The notes: generated from the letters alone by a model not told the origin. A DNA stretch of 64,000 nucleotides from JAJPKK01 sp963702755 (GCA_963702755.1 CAVPDZ010000008.1:1-64000); one strand, 5' to 3'. Shown: positions 38,330 to 48,351, counted from the first letter of the stretch. A program made the numbers and translations.

Positions 38330-39790
38330 GATGCGTTGCTAGCATAGTCTGCCGCGGCTGCCGAGCGCCCGGCAGTGAGCGGGATCGCGATGCGCAGCGT
38401 CGTTCCGCGACCCGGTCCGGTATCGATGGCGAATTCGCCGCCCAATGCCTGCACGCGCTCGCGCATGCCGCTAAGCCCGAAATCCCCTTGGCACGTCGGC
38501 CGCCATGCCTTTGCCGTCGTCGCGGATTTCGAGATCTAGCTGCGCCTCGCCGCCGATCTGGTTTGCTTGCGCGGCTCGGACCTCGATGTGGCGTGCGCCG
38601 GCGTGGCGAAGCGCGTTGGTCAGCGCTTCCTGCACGCACCGGTAGACGGTGAGGTCCAATGTATCGCCGTAGCTCTGGCGCAGCTCTTCAACGGAATGAG
38701 AGAACTCGATGTTCGGATTTTGGTGCGCGCGCTCGCGTACCAGTTCAGCGATGATATCCGCCAGTGGTACGTGGCCGAGCGCCATCGGCCGCAGCCGGTT
38801 CAGCAGGCTCCGGTTGATGCCTTGAAGATGGTCGATGATCGCCGTGAGGTCGGCGACGCGCGCCTCGATAGCGCGCGCAGCGCCGTCGCGAATGGTGCCG
38901 GCCGCTTTGGCGATCGAGGCCGCGTTGGCCTTGAGGCCGAAGAGACTCGGGCCGACCTCGTCATGCAGTTCCAGTGCCGTGCGCCGGCGTTCGTCGTCCT
39001 GGGCTGTAATGACGCGGCGGTTAAGCGCGAGGTTCTCCGCACGCGCATCATCGAGGGCCCGGGCGAGCGCGTTGAAGCGGTCCGCGATCGCCGCGAACTC
39101 CAGCACCTTGGAGCGGGGGAGACGCAGTTCGTAGTCGCGACGCTCCAGACCTCGCAGTGCGGCGCCAAGCGCGGTCAGAGGATCAAGAACGCGTCCGAGT
39201 ACGAAATAGAGAATGGCGATCATCGCAGCGACCGTGGCGGCGGCGACCGTCGCGAGTGCGATGCTGTTGCCCCAGGCCTCTGCAATCTCGTCGCGCGGCT
39301 CGCTCACGAGTTCGACGGTTGCGATTGTGTTTCCGTTCACCGTTACGGGCACACGGTATCGCTCGATCGGTGGCCCGATCAGACGTGCGAACCAGCGCGG
39401 AGCACGGTCGGCCTCGCCGACGGTGTCCGTGGGCGACTCCGTGGAGTCGGAGATCGTGATACCGGCTGCATCGCGAACAAAAATGCGGACGTGGCGCACG
39501 AGGCGCAATTGGGCCGGCAGCGTTTTCAGGAACGGCTCTGCCGGCATGCCCTGCGCGACAAGCTCAACCGCCTCGTTGACCATCACCGAAGCAAGCTTCA
39601 TGGAGGCGGCGATTTCCACCCGCGTCGACGCTTGCGCCTTGAGGATGGTCACTACGCCGGCGATAGCCGCCGCGATCAGGTTGGTAAGGATGAATACGAT
39701 CAGAATTTGCGTGCGCACCGAGCGTGCGAACCAGAGCCAGTTCAGCACGCGGCTCCTCCACGCGCCGCCCGGGCGATCGGCTTTCGGCAC
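38326..39790 (-). pseudogene. sensor histidine kinase (HisKA_3 type), one frameshift near the C-terminus
   Basis: The main frame from 39790 holds a transmembrane helix (TQILIVFILTNLIAAAIAGVV), a periplasmic sensor of about 120 residues, a second helix, a HAMP linker and a HisKA_3 dimerisation domain. The phosphoacceptor His lies in DDERRRTALELHDEVG. The ATPase domain with QEALTNALRHAGA follows. At about 38,470 a one-base shift cuts the frame after DDGKGM. The other frame continues FGLSGMRERVQALGG and RGTTLRIAIPL to the stop at 38326. The shift is probably an indel error, since everything downstream is intact. Confidence 0.85.
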
Positions 39791-39957
39791 GATTGCGCGA
39801 ATGATTTCCTCCCAGTGGTGCTCGCGATCGTTCTTTGCACAATATACGCTTCGCCGTGACGCCGCGACCCGCGCCAGTCCGGGGAGGGCGCGGTTGCAGA
39901 GTGCCGGCCGTACGCGTTAGATGGCCGCAATAAAAATCACGCCCAAGGGAGGTCCAC

Positions 39958-41223
39958 ATGATCGTCAACCGCCGCACATTTTCTGCGATGCTTGCAGGCA
40001 CCGTTCTGGCGCCGCGGGCGTCGTTCGCACAGACGGGGAAGGAACGCGTGGCACTTTACTCAGGAGTCGGGACCGACCTCACCCATTTCGAGGTCGATGC
40101 CGAGGCGGCAACGCTGACGCGGCGCGGCACGGTGAAAGTCACAGGCGGCGTCCAATATGTGTGGCCGCATCCGTCCCGCAAATATCTTTACGTTTCGTCG
40201 AGCACCGGCGGCCCAGGCTTCACTGGCAACGAGCATCGTCTTGCCGCGTTCACGGTTGGGCCAACCGGCGAACTCACACCGTTGGGCGATGTCGTGACCC
40301 TTCGATCGCGACCGATCCATACGAGCGTCGACGTCGACGGCGCTTACGTGCTGGTGGCCTACAACTTTCCGGCCGGCGTGAGCGTTCACCGCATCAAAGG
40401 CGATGGCAGCCTTGGCGAGGAGGTACCTCAGCCCGACAATCTTGAGAAGGGAATCTATTTCCATCAGATCCGGGCAACTCCCGGAAATAAGTCCGTGCTC
40501 GTCGTCGCGCGTGGTAACAATGCCACCGCTACCAAACCCGAGGACCCGGGATCGCTGCACGTTTATGGTTTCAAAAACGGCGTGCTCTCGAACCTGCGCA
40601 AGATCCAGCCGAACGGCGGTTACGGCTATGGTCCGCGCCACCTCGACATCCATCCGAATGGCCGCTTCGTCTATCTCTCTGTCGAGCGGCAGAACCAGCT
40701 TATCGTCTATCGCTTGCAGCCCGACGGCGACGTCGCGCCGGAGCCGCTCTTCACCAAAACGACGCTTGCCGATCCGGCCCACCAATTCCCGGTCCAGTCC
40801 GCCGGTCCGATCCACGTTCATCCCGCCGGTGGATTTGTTTATCTCGGCAATCGCTCGGGTGTCGCTGACGGTGTCGCTCCAGGTGTTGAAGAGGTTGACG
40901 GCGTCAAAGTGTTCAGCGGTGGCGAAAGTAATATCGCCGTATTTGCTATCGATCAGACGACCGGCGAACCCAAGTCAATCCAGCATGCGGACATTCGGGC
41001 CGCGCATCCGCGCACGTTTGCGATCGACAATGCCGGCAAGATTCTGGTGGCGGGCTCGCTAGCTCCGACTGCGGTTCGCCGCGACGGCAAGGTCGTAATC
41101 ATCCCCGCGGGGCTTACGATGTTCAGGGTAGGCCCCGACGGCAAGCTCGATTTCGTGCGCAAATACGATCTCGATGTGGGCAAGCTCACGCAGTGGTGGA
41201 GCGGCATGATCCCGTTGGCCTGA
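39958..41223 (+). CDS. lactonase-type beta-propeller protein, exported
   Basis: 421 residues with a signal starting IVNRRTFSAMLAGTVLAPRASFAQ, twin-arginine-like. The rest is a seven-bladed propeller of the 6-phosphogluconolactonase (YbhE/Lactonase) family: YVWPHPSRKYLYVSSS, RHLDIHPNGRFVYLSV, GPIHVHPAGGFVYLGN and AHPRTFAIDNAGKI. Blade His/Asp repeats are typical. Export makes a sugar-phosphate substrate unlikely. It is divergent from the kinase operon, and the CoA-transferase follows 106 bases on. Confidence 0.85.
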   Translation: MIVNRRTFSAMLAGTVLAPRASFAQTGKERVALYSGVGTDLTHFEVDAEAATLTRRGTVKVTGGVQYVWPHPSRKYLYVSSSTGGPGFTGNEHRLAAFTVGPTGELTPLGDVVTLRSRPIHTSVDVDGAYVLVAYNFPAGVSVHRIKGDGSLGEEVPQPDNLEKGIYFHQIRATPGNKSVLVVARGNNATATKPEDPGSLHVYGFKNGVLSNLRKIQPNGGYGYGPRHLDIHPNGRFVYLSVERQNQLIVYRLQPDGDVAPEPLFTKTTLADPAHQFPVQSAGPIHVHPAGGFVYLGNRSGVADGVAPGVEEVDGVKVFSGGESNIAVFAIDQTTGEPKSIQHADIRAAHPRTFAIDNAGKILVAGSLAPTAVRRDGKVVIIPAGLTMFRVGPDGKLDFVRKYDLDVGKLTQWWSGMIPLA

Positions 41224-41329
41224 GTTGCGGTCGGATCAGTTTCCTCCGGGGAGAAGACGGTCGCGTTGGCGACCGGGTAAAGTGGTCAGGGGTGAGAGCT
41301 CACGGCTGCGTTAGTGCTATGACCTTTCG

Positions 41330-42535
41330 ATGACTGCTCTCCTCTCCGGCATTCGCGTTCTTGATCTGACCAATGTGCTGGCAGGCCCGTTTGGCGCCTA
41401 CCAGCTCGCGCTCCTCGGCGCCGACGTCATCAAGGTGGAGGCGCCCGGCAGCCGGCGATCTTGCGCGCCAGCTCGGTGCCGACCCCGCGCTCAATGCGGC
41501 GTTGATGGGGGCTTCGTTTCTGGCGCAAAACGCCGGCAAGCGTTCGATCACCATCAATCTGAAAAGTGCCGATGGCAAAGCCGTATTCCGGCGTCTGGTT
41601 CGTACGGCCGATGTCGTCATCGAAAATTTTCGGCCTGGCGTGATGGCGCGCCTCGATCTCGGCTATGACGAATTGCGGCGGGAGCGGCCCGGTCTCGTTT
41701 ACTGCGCCATTTCCGGTTTCGGCCAGGATGGACCGCTCAAGGATAATCCGGCCTATGATCAGATCGTGCAGGGGCTCGCCGGCGTCATGAGCGTCACCGG
41801 CGACGTGGAGACTGCGCCGCTGCGGGTCGGGTTTCCCGTGGCGGACACCATCGGCGGCCTGACGGCAGCCTTCGCGATCGCGGCGGCGCTGGTGCGGCGC
41901 GGGCGCACCGGGGAAGGCGAATTCATCGACGTGTCGATGCTCGAGGCGACGCTGGTCGCCATGGGCTGGCAGGTCTCGAACTGGCTGATCGCGGGCGTTC
42001 GACCGCAGCCACTCGGCAACGAGAACATGACGGCGGCGCCGTCCGGCACGTTCGCGACCGGCGACGGTCCGCTGAACATTGCGGCGAACCAGCAACAGCA
42101 GTTCGAAACGCTGACGCAGCTGATCGGGCGGCCGGACCTGGCGAGCGACCCGCGCTTTGCCGCGCGTGAAGCGCGCAAGGCCAATCGTCTCGCTCTCAAG
42201 GCGGAGATCGAAATCTCGCTAAAACACAAATCGGCAACGGAGTGGGCAGCGCTCTTCAATGCCCAAGGCGTGCCGGCAGGTGAGGTGCTTGATATCCCGG
42301 CCGTGCTCAACCATCCGCAGGTTACTTCGCGCGGTCTCGTCAAGACGTTCGAAGCGGCGCCAGGGATCGATGCAGCGATATTGCGGTGGTGAGGTCCGGC
42401 TTTCGCCTCGGTAGCGGCGATCCGGCGCCTGCATCTCCGCCGCCGCCGCTTGGCGCCGACACCGATGCTCTGCTCGGCGACCTCGGATTTGACGCGGCAG
42501 AGATTGCGGCGCTACGGAAGCGCGGGGCAATCTAA
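41330..42535 (+). pseudogene. CaiB/BaiF family CoA-transferase, two frameshifts
   Basis: ATG 41330 starts TALLSGIRVLDLTNVLAGPFG, the family N-terminus. Near 41,450 the frame shifts and continues GDLARQLGADP, AGKRSITINLKSADGK (CoA-binding), VIENFRPGVMARLDLGYDEL and GFGQDGPLKDNPAYDQI. A second shift near 42,370 leads to the natural C-terminus ending AALRKRGAI at 42535. Joined length is about 401 residues, normal for class III CoA-transferases. They move CoA between carboxylic acids without a covalent Cys intermediate; the catalytic Asp lies in the GFGQ-to-DQI stretch. Substrate unknown. Confidence 0.85.
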
Positions 42536-42624
42536 GCACGACAGGCTGGAACAAGGCGAACCATCTGGTGGGGTGAACGCATTGCGTCACCGGCCAAATG
42601 CATCCGCAAATCATCGGAGTTGAA

Positions 42625-43309
42625 ATGGCATCGGAAACTGCACTCATCGTTGGCGCGTCGCGCGGCCTCGGTCTTGCGATGGTCAATGAATATCTCAAAC
42701 GCGGCTGGCACGTCATGGGCACCGTGCGCGGTACCGCTCGCACGCCGCTGCATGATCTCGCGGAGTCGTTCCGAGGGCCGGCTCGAGGTCGAGTCCGTCG
42801 ACGTCACGGACCGCGACCAGGTGAATGCGCTGCGTCAGCGTCTTGCCGATCGGCGGTTCGATCTTTTGTTCATGAACGCCGGCGTGATCATTCCTTCGAG
42901 CTTTACGATCAGCACGACGCCGATTGAGGAATTCGTCCGCTTGATGGTCACCAATGCTTACAGCCCGATGAGTTTCGTCGAGATCTTCGAGGGTCTCGTC
43001 AAACCCAGCGGCACAATCGGAGTGATGTCGTCAGGGCTCGGGAGTATCACCAACAACAGCGGAAGTTCGGACGCCTACAGCGCCAGCAAGGCGGCGCTCA
43101 ACATGCTGATGAAGTGCTTTTCGGCTCGGCACGCGGCTCGCACAACCGTCATCATCACGCCCGGTTGGGTGCGCACCGATATGGGTGGAGCATCCGCGCC
43201 GCTGTCGATCGACGACAGTATTCCGGGGGTGGTCAACGCGATTGAGAGCCGTGCCGGCAAGCCGGGACTGCAGTTCCTCAACTATCAGGGCCAGAGCGTG
43301 CCGTGGTGA
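42625..43309 (+). pseudogene. short-chain dehydrogenase/reductase, one frameshift
   Basis: ATG 42625 starts ASETALIVGASRGLGLAM with the NAD(P)-binding Gly-rich loop. The frame shifts near 42,775 and continues LEVESVDVTDRDQV, LLFMNAGV, the catalytic Tyr and Lys in DAYSASKAALNM, and ITPGWVRTDMGG. Joined length is about 228 residues. The whole fold is present, so the shift may be an indel error. It follows the CoA-transferase by 90 bases. Confidence 0.85.
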
Positions 43310-43513
43310 CAGAGACGCGGCTGCGATCCAAGGAGGCGGCCCTTTTTGATTGCCCCGCGTTCCAGATGTTCACGTGGTGTTCTAATCGTTGTGCGCCGCA
43401 TCGATTTGGCGGATGCGTTATTTTGCCCGGAAAATCGGCGTTAATCGGGTTTTGACTCCACTTTCGTAAGAGCGAGGCCTATCTTCGTTGGGTGCTAGTC
43501 GAGTGGAGTATTT

Positions 43514-44497
43514 ATGCCTGCGTCTCGACCCTACTGGAAGGGCTACCTGAAGCTCTCCCTGGTTTCGTGTCCCATCGCTCTCTATACGGCGACGGCCGCG
43601 CGCGAACGCATTTCCTTCCGGCAAATCAATAAGAAAACCGGCCATCGCCTGCGCCAGCAGCTCGTTGACGACGAGACGCGCGAGCCGGTTGAGGCCGAAG
43701 ATAAAGGCAAGGGCTACGAGGTTGCCAAGAATACTTACATCCTGATCGAGGACGAGGAACTCGACGCTCTCGCCATCGAGAGCTCGCAAACGATCGAGAT
43801 CGACAGCTTTGTTCCCCGCGCCCAGATCGATGAGCGGTATCTGGAAAATCCGTATTACATCGTTCCCAATGACCAGGTCGGCCAGGAGGCATTCGCGGTC
43901 ATTCGCGAGGCGATGCGGGACAAGAGCATGGCAGCACTCGGCCGCGTTGTCCTGTCCAAGCGCGAACGCGTGATCATGTTGCAGCCCTGGGAGAACGGGC
44001 TCCTCGGGATGACCTTGCGCTATGCCTACGAGTTGCGGGACACCAAGGATTACTTTGACGAAATTCCCGACATGAAAGTTCCGAAGGAGATGCTCCAACT
44101 TGCCGAGCATATCCTCGAGACCAAGGCTGCCGATTTCGACCCGGCAAATTTCGTCGATCACTACGAAGAGGCGGTGCTTGAGCTTTTGAAGCAGAAGCAG
44201 GCGGGCATGCCGACGCCTAAGCCGCGACCGGCCGAGCACGCGCCGAACGTGATCAATCTGATGGATGCGTTACGTCGCAGCCTCTCCGAAAAGGAGGCTG
44301 CGCCTGCCAAGGCCGGTAAGGCAGCCGCTCCGAAGGGCCGCAAGGCGAAGTCGCCTAAGCCGGAAGACTTGCGCGCGGCTCCGCAGTTCAAGTTCCCGAT
44401 TTCCGGTGGCAAGGCGAAGGACAAGGCCGCGTCGGAATCGGCGAAGGAAGTGGCCAAGGAAGCGCCGAAGGCCAAGCCCCGTCGCAAGTCCGCCTAG
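43514..44497 (+). CDS. ku: Ku protein, non-homologous end joining
   Basis: The 327-residue protein begins RPYWKGYLKLSLVSCPIALY, the typical bacterial Ku start, and holds ISFRQINKKTGHRL, VPNDQVGQEAFAVIREAM and LGRVVLSKRERVIML. The dimer rings double-strand DNA ends and recruits LigD. The C-terminal 90 residues are rich in Lys, Ala and Pro, the usual extended tail that aids DNA bridging. No ligD lies in the window. The stop overlaps a convergent small gene by four bases. Confidence 0.96.
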   Translation: MPASRPYWKGYLKLSLVSCPIALYTATAARERISFRQINKKTGHRLRQQLVDDETREPVEAEDKGKGYEVAKNTYILIEDEELDALAIESSQTIEIDSFVPRAQIDERYLENPYYIVPNDQVGQEAFAVIREAMRDKSMAALGRVVLSKRERVIMLQPWENGLLGMTLRYAYELRDTKDYFDEIPDMKVPKEMLQLAEHILETKAADFDPANFVDHYEEAVLELLKQKQAGMPTPKPRPAEHAPNVINLMDALRRSLSEKEAAPAKAGKAAAPKGRKAKSPKPEDLRAAPQFKFPISGGKAKDKAASESAKEVAKEAPKAKPRRKSA

Positions 44498-44769
44498 CGG
44501 CGCTTGTCTTGCGGGGCGGCTCGTTTCGCTTCGCGCTCCAACCGATCGAGCAAAGTTGCGGCGCTGCGGCGCGACAGCATAGAGCCGATGTAACGGGCTG
44601 GCACGAGCGTCGAATGTGCCTCGTCCAATTCATAGCCTTCCACGAACGTTGCATTCTCGTCGGCCTGGGCGAGCGAGACATGCATCCGTGCGAAGATCAA
44701 TGACGTCGCCTCGACGATGACGACCTTGATCTCCCCAGATTGGCGATAACACAGCCACCAGAGGCTCAT
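44494..44769 (-). CDS. hypothetical protein, 91 aa
   Basis: Starts MSLWWLCYRQSG, then IKVVIVEATSLIFARMHVSL and VEGYELDEAHSTLVPARYIG. The C-terminus is basic (RLEREAKRAAPQDKRR). It looks like a small soluble alpha/beta protein with good coding composition. It is convergent with and overlaps ku by four bases. No family is recognised. Confidence 0.65.
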   Translation of the reverse strand: MSLWWLCYRQSGEIKVVIVEATSLIFARMHVSLAQADENATFVEGYELDEAHSTLVPARYIGSMLSRRSAATLLDRLEREAKRAAPQDKRR

Positions 44770-44842
44770 TTGCCCATTGCCCGCGACGATCAGCCAAGGC
44801 GAATATCAGAGCATGAATGAGGGCGGCCGGTCACGCATGTGC

Positions 44843-44918
44843 TGGCGACCCCGGCAGGAATCGAACCTGCGACCTTCAGCTTAGAAGGCTGTTGCTCTAT
44901 CCGCTGAGCTACGGGGCC
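44843..44918 (-). tRNA. tRNA-Arg(TCT)
   Basis: Canonical cloverleaf: GGCCCCG/CGGGGTC acceptor, T-loop TTCGATT, anticodon loop CTTCTAA and encoded GCCA end. It is an ordinary chromosomal tRNA and serves as a contrast to the abnormal array 2.6 kb away. Confidence 0.96.
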
Positions 44919-45120
44919 GTAATGCACCTCGCATGATGTGGCATGTTTCGCGGCCGTGATCCAGCAGCCGCGGTCCTTAGCGGCGGCTCGCTCGATCCAC
45001 ATTGAGGCAGGCGCGCGAGAGCGGTCGAGCCGGCCTTTTCGCCAACAATTGCCTTTGTTCCGCTTCGCAACTTCAGCTAGATTTGCGGGCCACGGGAAAC
45101 GCAAATATCGCGTCGCGCTA

Positions 45121-46326
45121 ATGCGTCGCGACAGAGGGCTGCAAGTGGCTTGGCGACAACGGATCATGTGGGCGACGGCGGCGGTCGTCGTGATTGGGGG
45201 CGGTGCGGCGTGGTATTATCTGCCGGGTTCTGAACCGGTGCGCCCGACACGCGGGGCGGCCGGACCCATTCCGGTCGTTGCCGCGGAAGTCACGAAACGC
45301 GATCTTCCGATCTATCTGACCGGGCTTGGCACAGTGCAGGCCTCCTTTACGGTCGGCATCCGTGCCCAGGTCGACGGCAAGCTCGAAGAGGTGCTGTTCG
45401 TCGAGGGCCAGCACGTCAAGAAGGGCGATATTCTCGCCAAGATCGATCCGCGCCTCTACCAGGCCGCGCTCGATCAGGCCAAAGCCAAGAAGATGCAAGA
45501 CGAGGCCCAGCTTATCTCGGCGCAAAAGGACCTCTATCGATCAAAGACGCTGGTCGACAAAAGCTTCCAGACCCAGCAGGTGGTCGACCAGCAGCAAGCG
45601 CGGGTCGATCAGCTGATCGCATCGATCGATGCCGATGACGCATCGATCGAGGCTGCGCAGACGAATTTTGATTACACCTCGATCAAGGCGCCGAGCGACG
45701 GACGCATGGGCGTACGCCTGATCGATCCCGGCAACATCGTGCATGCATCGGATTCCGCTTCCATCGCCACGTTGGTCCTCACCAAGCCGGCAGCTGTGCT
45801 ATTCACGCTGTCGGCGCGCTCGCTTAGCGATGTTCGCGAGGCCCAGGCGAGGGGGCCGGTCGAGGTCACTGCCTTCAGCCAGGACAACAAGCGCAAGCTC
45901 GCCACGGGTAAGCTTCTCCTCATCGACAACATCGTCGACCAGGCAAGCGCGACGATGCGTCTCAAGGCGATGTTCGACAACGAAGAGGATCAGCTGTGGC
46001 CCGGCGACTTCGTCAACGCGCGGCTGCTGGTTGAGGTGCGCCACGACGTGCTGACGATCCCATCGCCGGCGATCCAGCGTGGGCCCGACGGCATCTACGC
46101 CTGGGTCGTCTCCAAGAACGACACGGTTCAGGTCCGCAAAATCGAGACCGGGCCGACAACCGAGATCCAGACGATCATTACGTCGGGCCTTGCGGCAGGA
46201 GAGCGCGTCGTCGTCGACGGGCAATACAAGCTGCGGCCGAACGTGAAGGTCCAGGTGGCCTCCGCCGCTCAGGCAGCGGCGACGCCTCCGCCGTCCGAGC
46301 GGCCGACCCTCGCGGGGCGCGAGTAG
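45121..46326 (+). CDS. RND efflux periplasmic adaptor (HlyD/MdtA-like membrane fusion protein)
   Basis: ATG 45121 gives 401 residues; longer in-frame starts run into the tRNA-Arg promoter region. An N-terminal anchor (RIMWATAAVVVIGGGAAWYYL) is followed by the lipoyl half-motif GIRAQVDGKLEEVLFVEGQHVKKGDILAKIDP. A coiled-coil hairpin (residues about 120-175), the second lipoyl half (YTSIKAPSDGRMGVRLIDPGN) and a beta-barrel with LWPGDFVNARLLVE complete it. It bridges an inner-membrane RND pump to the outer membrane. The pump gene is not adjacent; a dehydrogenase follows in the opposite direction. Confidence 0.92.
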   Translation: MRRDRGLQVAWRQRIMWATAAVVVIGGGAAWYYLPGSEPVRPTRGAAGPIPVVAAEVTKRDLPIYLTGLGTVQASFTVGIRAQVDGKLEEVLFVEGQHVKKGDILAKIDPRLYQAALDQAKAKKMQDEAQLISAQKDLYRSKTLVDKSFQTQQVVDQQQARVDQLIASIDADDASIEAAQTNFDYTSIKAPSDGRMGVRLIDPGNIVHASDSASIATLVLTKPAAVLFTLSARSLSDVREAQARGPVEVTAFSQDNKRKLATGKLLLIDNIVDQASATMRLKAMFDNEEDQLWPGDFVNARLLVEVRHDVLTIPSPAIQRGPDGIYAWVVSKNDTVQVRKIETGPTTEIQTIITSGLAAGERVVVDGQYKLRPNVKVQVASAAQAAATPPPSERPTLAGRE

Positions 46327-46353
46327 CGAGTAGCACCGCGCAACGGGCGCCAG

Positions 46354-47407
46354 TTATTGCCGGGGCGCGAAGCCGAATTTGGCCGCGAACCGCTTCGCGT
46401 AGAGCGGCCATACGTCCGGGTTGACCTGCCGCGATAGCGGCTTGCCATCAAGCGCGTCGAGAATCTGCTCCGCGGCGATCTTCCCCATGTTCAACCGCGT
46501 CTCGCGGGTGACGCCCGCGGTGTGCGGGCTGACGAGGACATTGTCGAATTGCATCAAAGGGTGATCAGACGGCGGCGGCTCGACCGCCCAGACGTCCAGG
46601 CCGGCGCCGGCGATGGCTTTGCGCCGCAGCGCGTCCGCGAGCGCGGCCTCGTCGTGGATATGGCCGCGCGCCGTCGAGATGAAATAGGCGTGAGGCTGCA
46701 TCAGCGCGAATTGGGCGGCGCCGATCATGCCGCGGGATTCCGCCGTCAGCGGGCAATTGAGTGACACATAATCGCTGCGGCGCAGGAGTTCATCGAGAGT
46801 GACCTTCTCGGCGCCCCGCTGGCGGCAGGTCTCGGCCGAAAGATACGGATCATAAGTGAGGACCTGCATGGCAAAGAGTCCGCGGCACAGCTCCGCGACA
46901 CGGCCGCCCACATTGCCGAGGCCGATAATGCCGATGGTCTTGCCGCGCACGTCGTGGCCGATAAAGTCGATGCGATTGATCCGGCCTCGCGCGGCGCATC
47001 GCGTGATTGGTCTCCACAATTCGCTTCGACAACGTCAGCAGCATTCCGAGCGCGTGCTCGGCAACGGCTTCGCGATTGCCGCCGGACTGGTTCACCACCA
47101 GGATGCCGGCATCCGTGCAGGCCTTGACGTCGACCGTGTCGTAACCGGCGCCATTCGTGGAGACGAGCAGCACATCGGGCATGCGCGAGATCAGCGCGGC
47201 ATCGACGTGAAACTTGCGCGCGAGTTCATGCTGGGTCGACCCCGCCTGGTAGACGTGGGCAGCGGCAAGGATCGGCGCCGCGGTCGCGTCATCGCTCGCA
47301 TTCTCAAGGTGGTCGAGGCGGATGTCGGGTCGTTGTCCGAGAATGTCGATGAAAACCGGATGGGAGAGGGACCCCACGTAGAACACGCGCTTGGTATTAA
47401 CGGGCAC
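46354..47407 (-). pseudogene. D-2-hydroxyacid dehydrogenase family protein, one frameshift
   Basis: GTG at 47407 behind AGAAAGGGC starts PVNTKRVFYVGSLSHPVF. The N-terminal catalytic half ends around ETNHAMRR near 47,005, where the frame shifts. The NAD-binding half continues GKTIGIIGLGNVGGRVAELC, then the catalytic Arg/Glu/His region ending in VSPHTAGVTRETR. It reduces 2-oxo acids or oxidises D-2-hydroxy acids with NAD(P). Joined length is about 351 residues. The shift may be an indel error. The last gene of the tRNA array lies 146 bases upstream of the start. Confidence 0.85.
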
Positions 47408-47552
47408 GGATTGTAGCCCTTTCTGATTCGGTGTGACCGGCAGCGGATTGTAGCGTCGGCGCGGCTCCGGTGCCCGGAAAACGACGCAGCCGTACCGTGA
47501 CCCTCGATGCAATGCTGTTGGCGTGAACGTCCAGGATGCTTTGGTGTCGAAT

Positions 47553-47628
47553 TGGCACCGATGGCAGGATTTGAACCCGCGCTGACGCGGTTTTGGAGAC
47601 CGCCGCTCTCCCACTGAGCTACATCGGT
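47553..47628 (-). tRNA. tRNA-Trp(CCA)
   Basis: Acceptor ACCGATG/CATCGGT, anticodon loop CTCCAAA, canonical T-loop TTCAAAT and encoded GCCA. A1-U72 and G73 fit bacterial Trp. It is the last gene of the array in transcription order. Confidence 0.93.
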
Positions 47629-47639
47629 AAGTGAAAGAT

Positions 47640-47686
47640 TGTCCCGGCCTCTACGCGTGCACGGAGTGACGGTAGAGGCCGGGACA
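47640..47686 (-). promoter_or_regulatory. 15-bp perfect stem-loop near the distal end of the array
   Basis: The arms 47640-47654 and 47672-47686 are perfectly complementary, with a 17-base loop, 11 bases upstream of the 5' end of tRNA-Trp on the transcribed strand. No T-run follows, so it is more likely an RNA-processing or attenuation element than a simple terminator. Confidence 0.55.
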
Positions 47687-47841
47687 CCCCCGCTGTGAGC
47701 GGAGGCGGTCCCTCCAATGGGCCAGCATCACCTAGCACTGCAGCCAGGGGTGGCCTGTTGATGTGGATCAAGCCGACGAATGAATTTCGCCTTTGATCCT
47801 TCGCAAGGTGGACCCCGTGAATTGCCGTCATTGATGCGGCG

Positions 47842-47994
47842 ATGACCGAGGAAACGCACCTTTGCCCCTCCTGCGGCGGACGAATGGTTCTGACCGCGAA
47901 GATCAGGCGTGGCTTCGCCGCTGACGTGCACGTCTACCGGTGCACGGCGTGCGACAAATCCGTTTCGAAGGAAGTCGAACGCGGCTCCCGATAA
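47842..47994 (+). CDS. small zinc-ribbon-like protein, 50 aa
   Basis: ATG 47842 gives 50 residues with two CxxC knuckles, HLCPSCGGRM and YRCTACDKSV, 27 residues apart, a typical treble-clef or ribbon zinc site. The rest is basic. It lies inside the array on the opposite strand from the tRNA genes and ends at a bidirectional hairpin. RNA or DNA binding is plausible from the fold; no family is recognised. Too short for routine gene calls, but the motif argues that it is real. Confidence 0.6.
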   Translation: MTEETHLCPSCGGRMVLTAKIRRGFAADVHVYRCTACDKSVSKEVERGSR

Positions 47995-48023
47995 AACCTG
48001 CGCCGGAGTCCGACGCAGGTTTT
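47993..48023. terminator. bidirectional terminator between two small genes
   Basis: A 10-bp stem (AAAACCTGCG and complement) with an 11-base loop gives a T-run in both directions. It sits exactly between the convergent zinc-ribbon gene and the 44-residue peptide gene, which supports both as real. Confidence 0.7.
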
Positions 48024-48049
48024 GATCTCCTCCATTAGATCTCTTGCCA

Positions 48050-48184
48050 TCAATAGAGAAGCGAGAGTTGGCGACTTGCGTCTGCGGTGTACGTCGGCCG
48101 CGCGTGATCGATTTGCAGAGACAGGACCGCAGAAGCGGCTGCCAGTGCAAACATCAATGCGAGGACAAGAATGAGGTTCTTCAT
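48050..48184 (-). CDS. small secreted or membrane peptide, 44 aa
   Basis: ATG 48184 is preceded by GGAG at seven bases. The peptide starts KNLILVLALMFALAAASAV, a strong signal-peptide or membrane helix, and ends with about 20 polar residues. A TATAAA-like element near 48,340 may be its promoter. It lies between tRNA-His and the zinc-ribbon gene. Function unknown; a toxin-like small membrane peptide is one possibility, but no antitoxin is evident. Confidence 0.5.
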   Translation of the reverse strand: MKNLILVLALMFALAAASAVLSLQIDHARPTYTADASRQLSLLY

Positions 48185-48351
48185 GATGGTTCTCCAACAA
48201 AGCTGAATGGGGGGTGGCTACAGCGATCGCCGCGCAATCGGCGTCGCCGCTTTCCGGGGCGCGATTGCTTTCGCGGCCGGAAATCGATCCCGGGAGCGAG
48301 CGTCTCCCTGAAACAGAAAAAATTGCGATTTCAGTGATTTATAAGGGAGGG

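Noticed and set aside
38567..39859. 430-codon open frame on the plus strand
   Set aside because: Antisense to the histidine kinase with all its motifs.
44938..45120. N-terminal extension of the RND adaptor
   Set aside because: It reads into the region just upstream of tRNA-Arg, with no conserved sequence; ATG 45121 begins directly before the membrane anchor.
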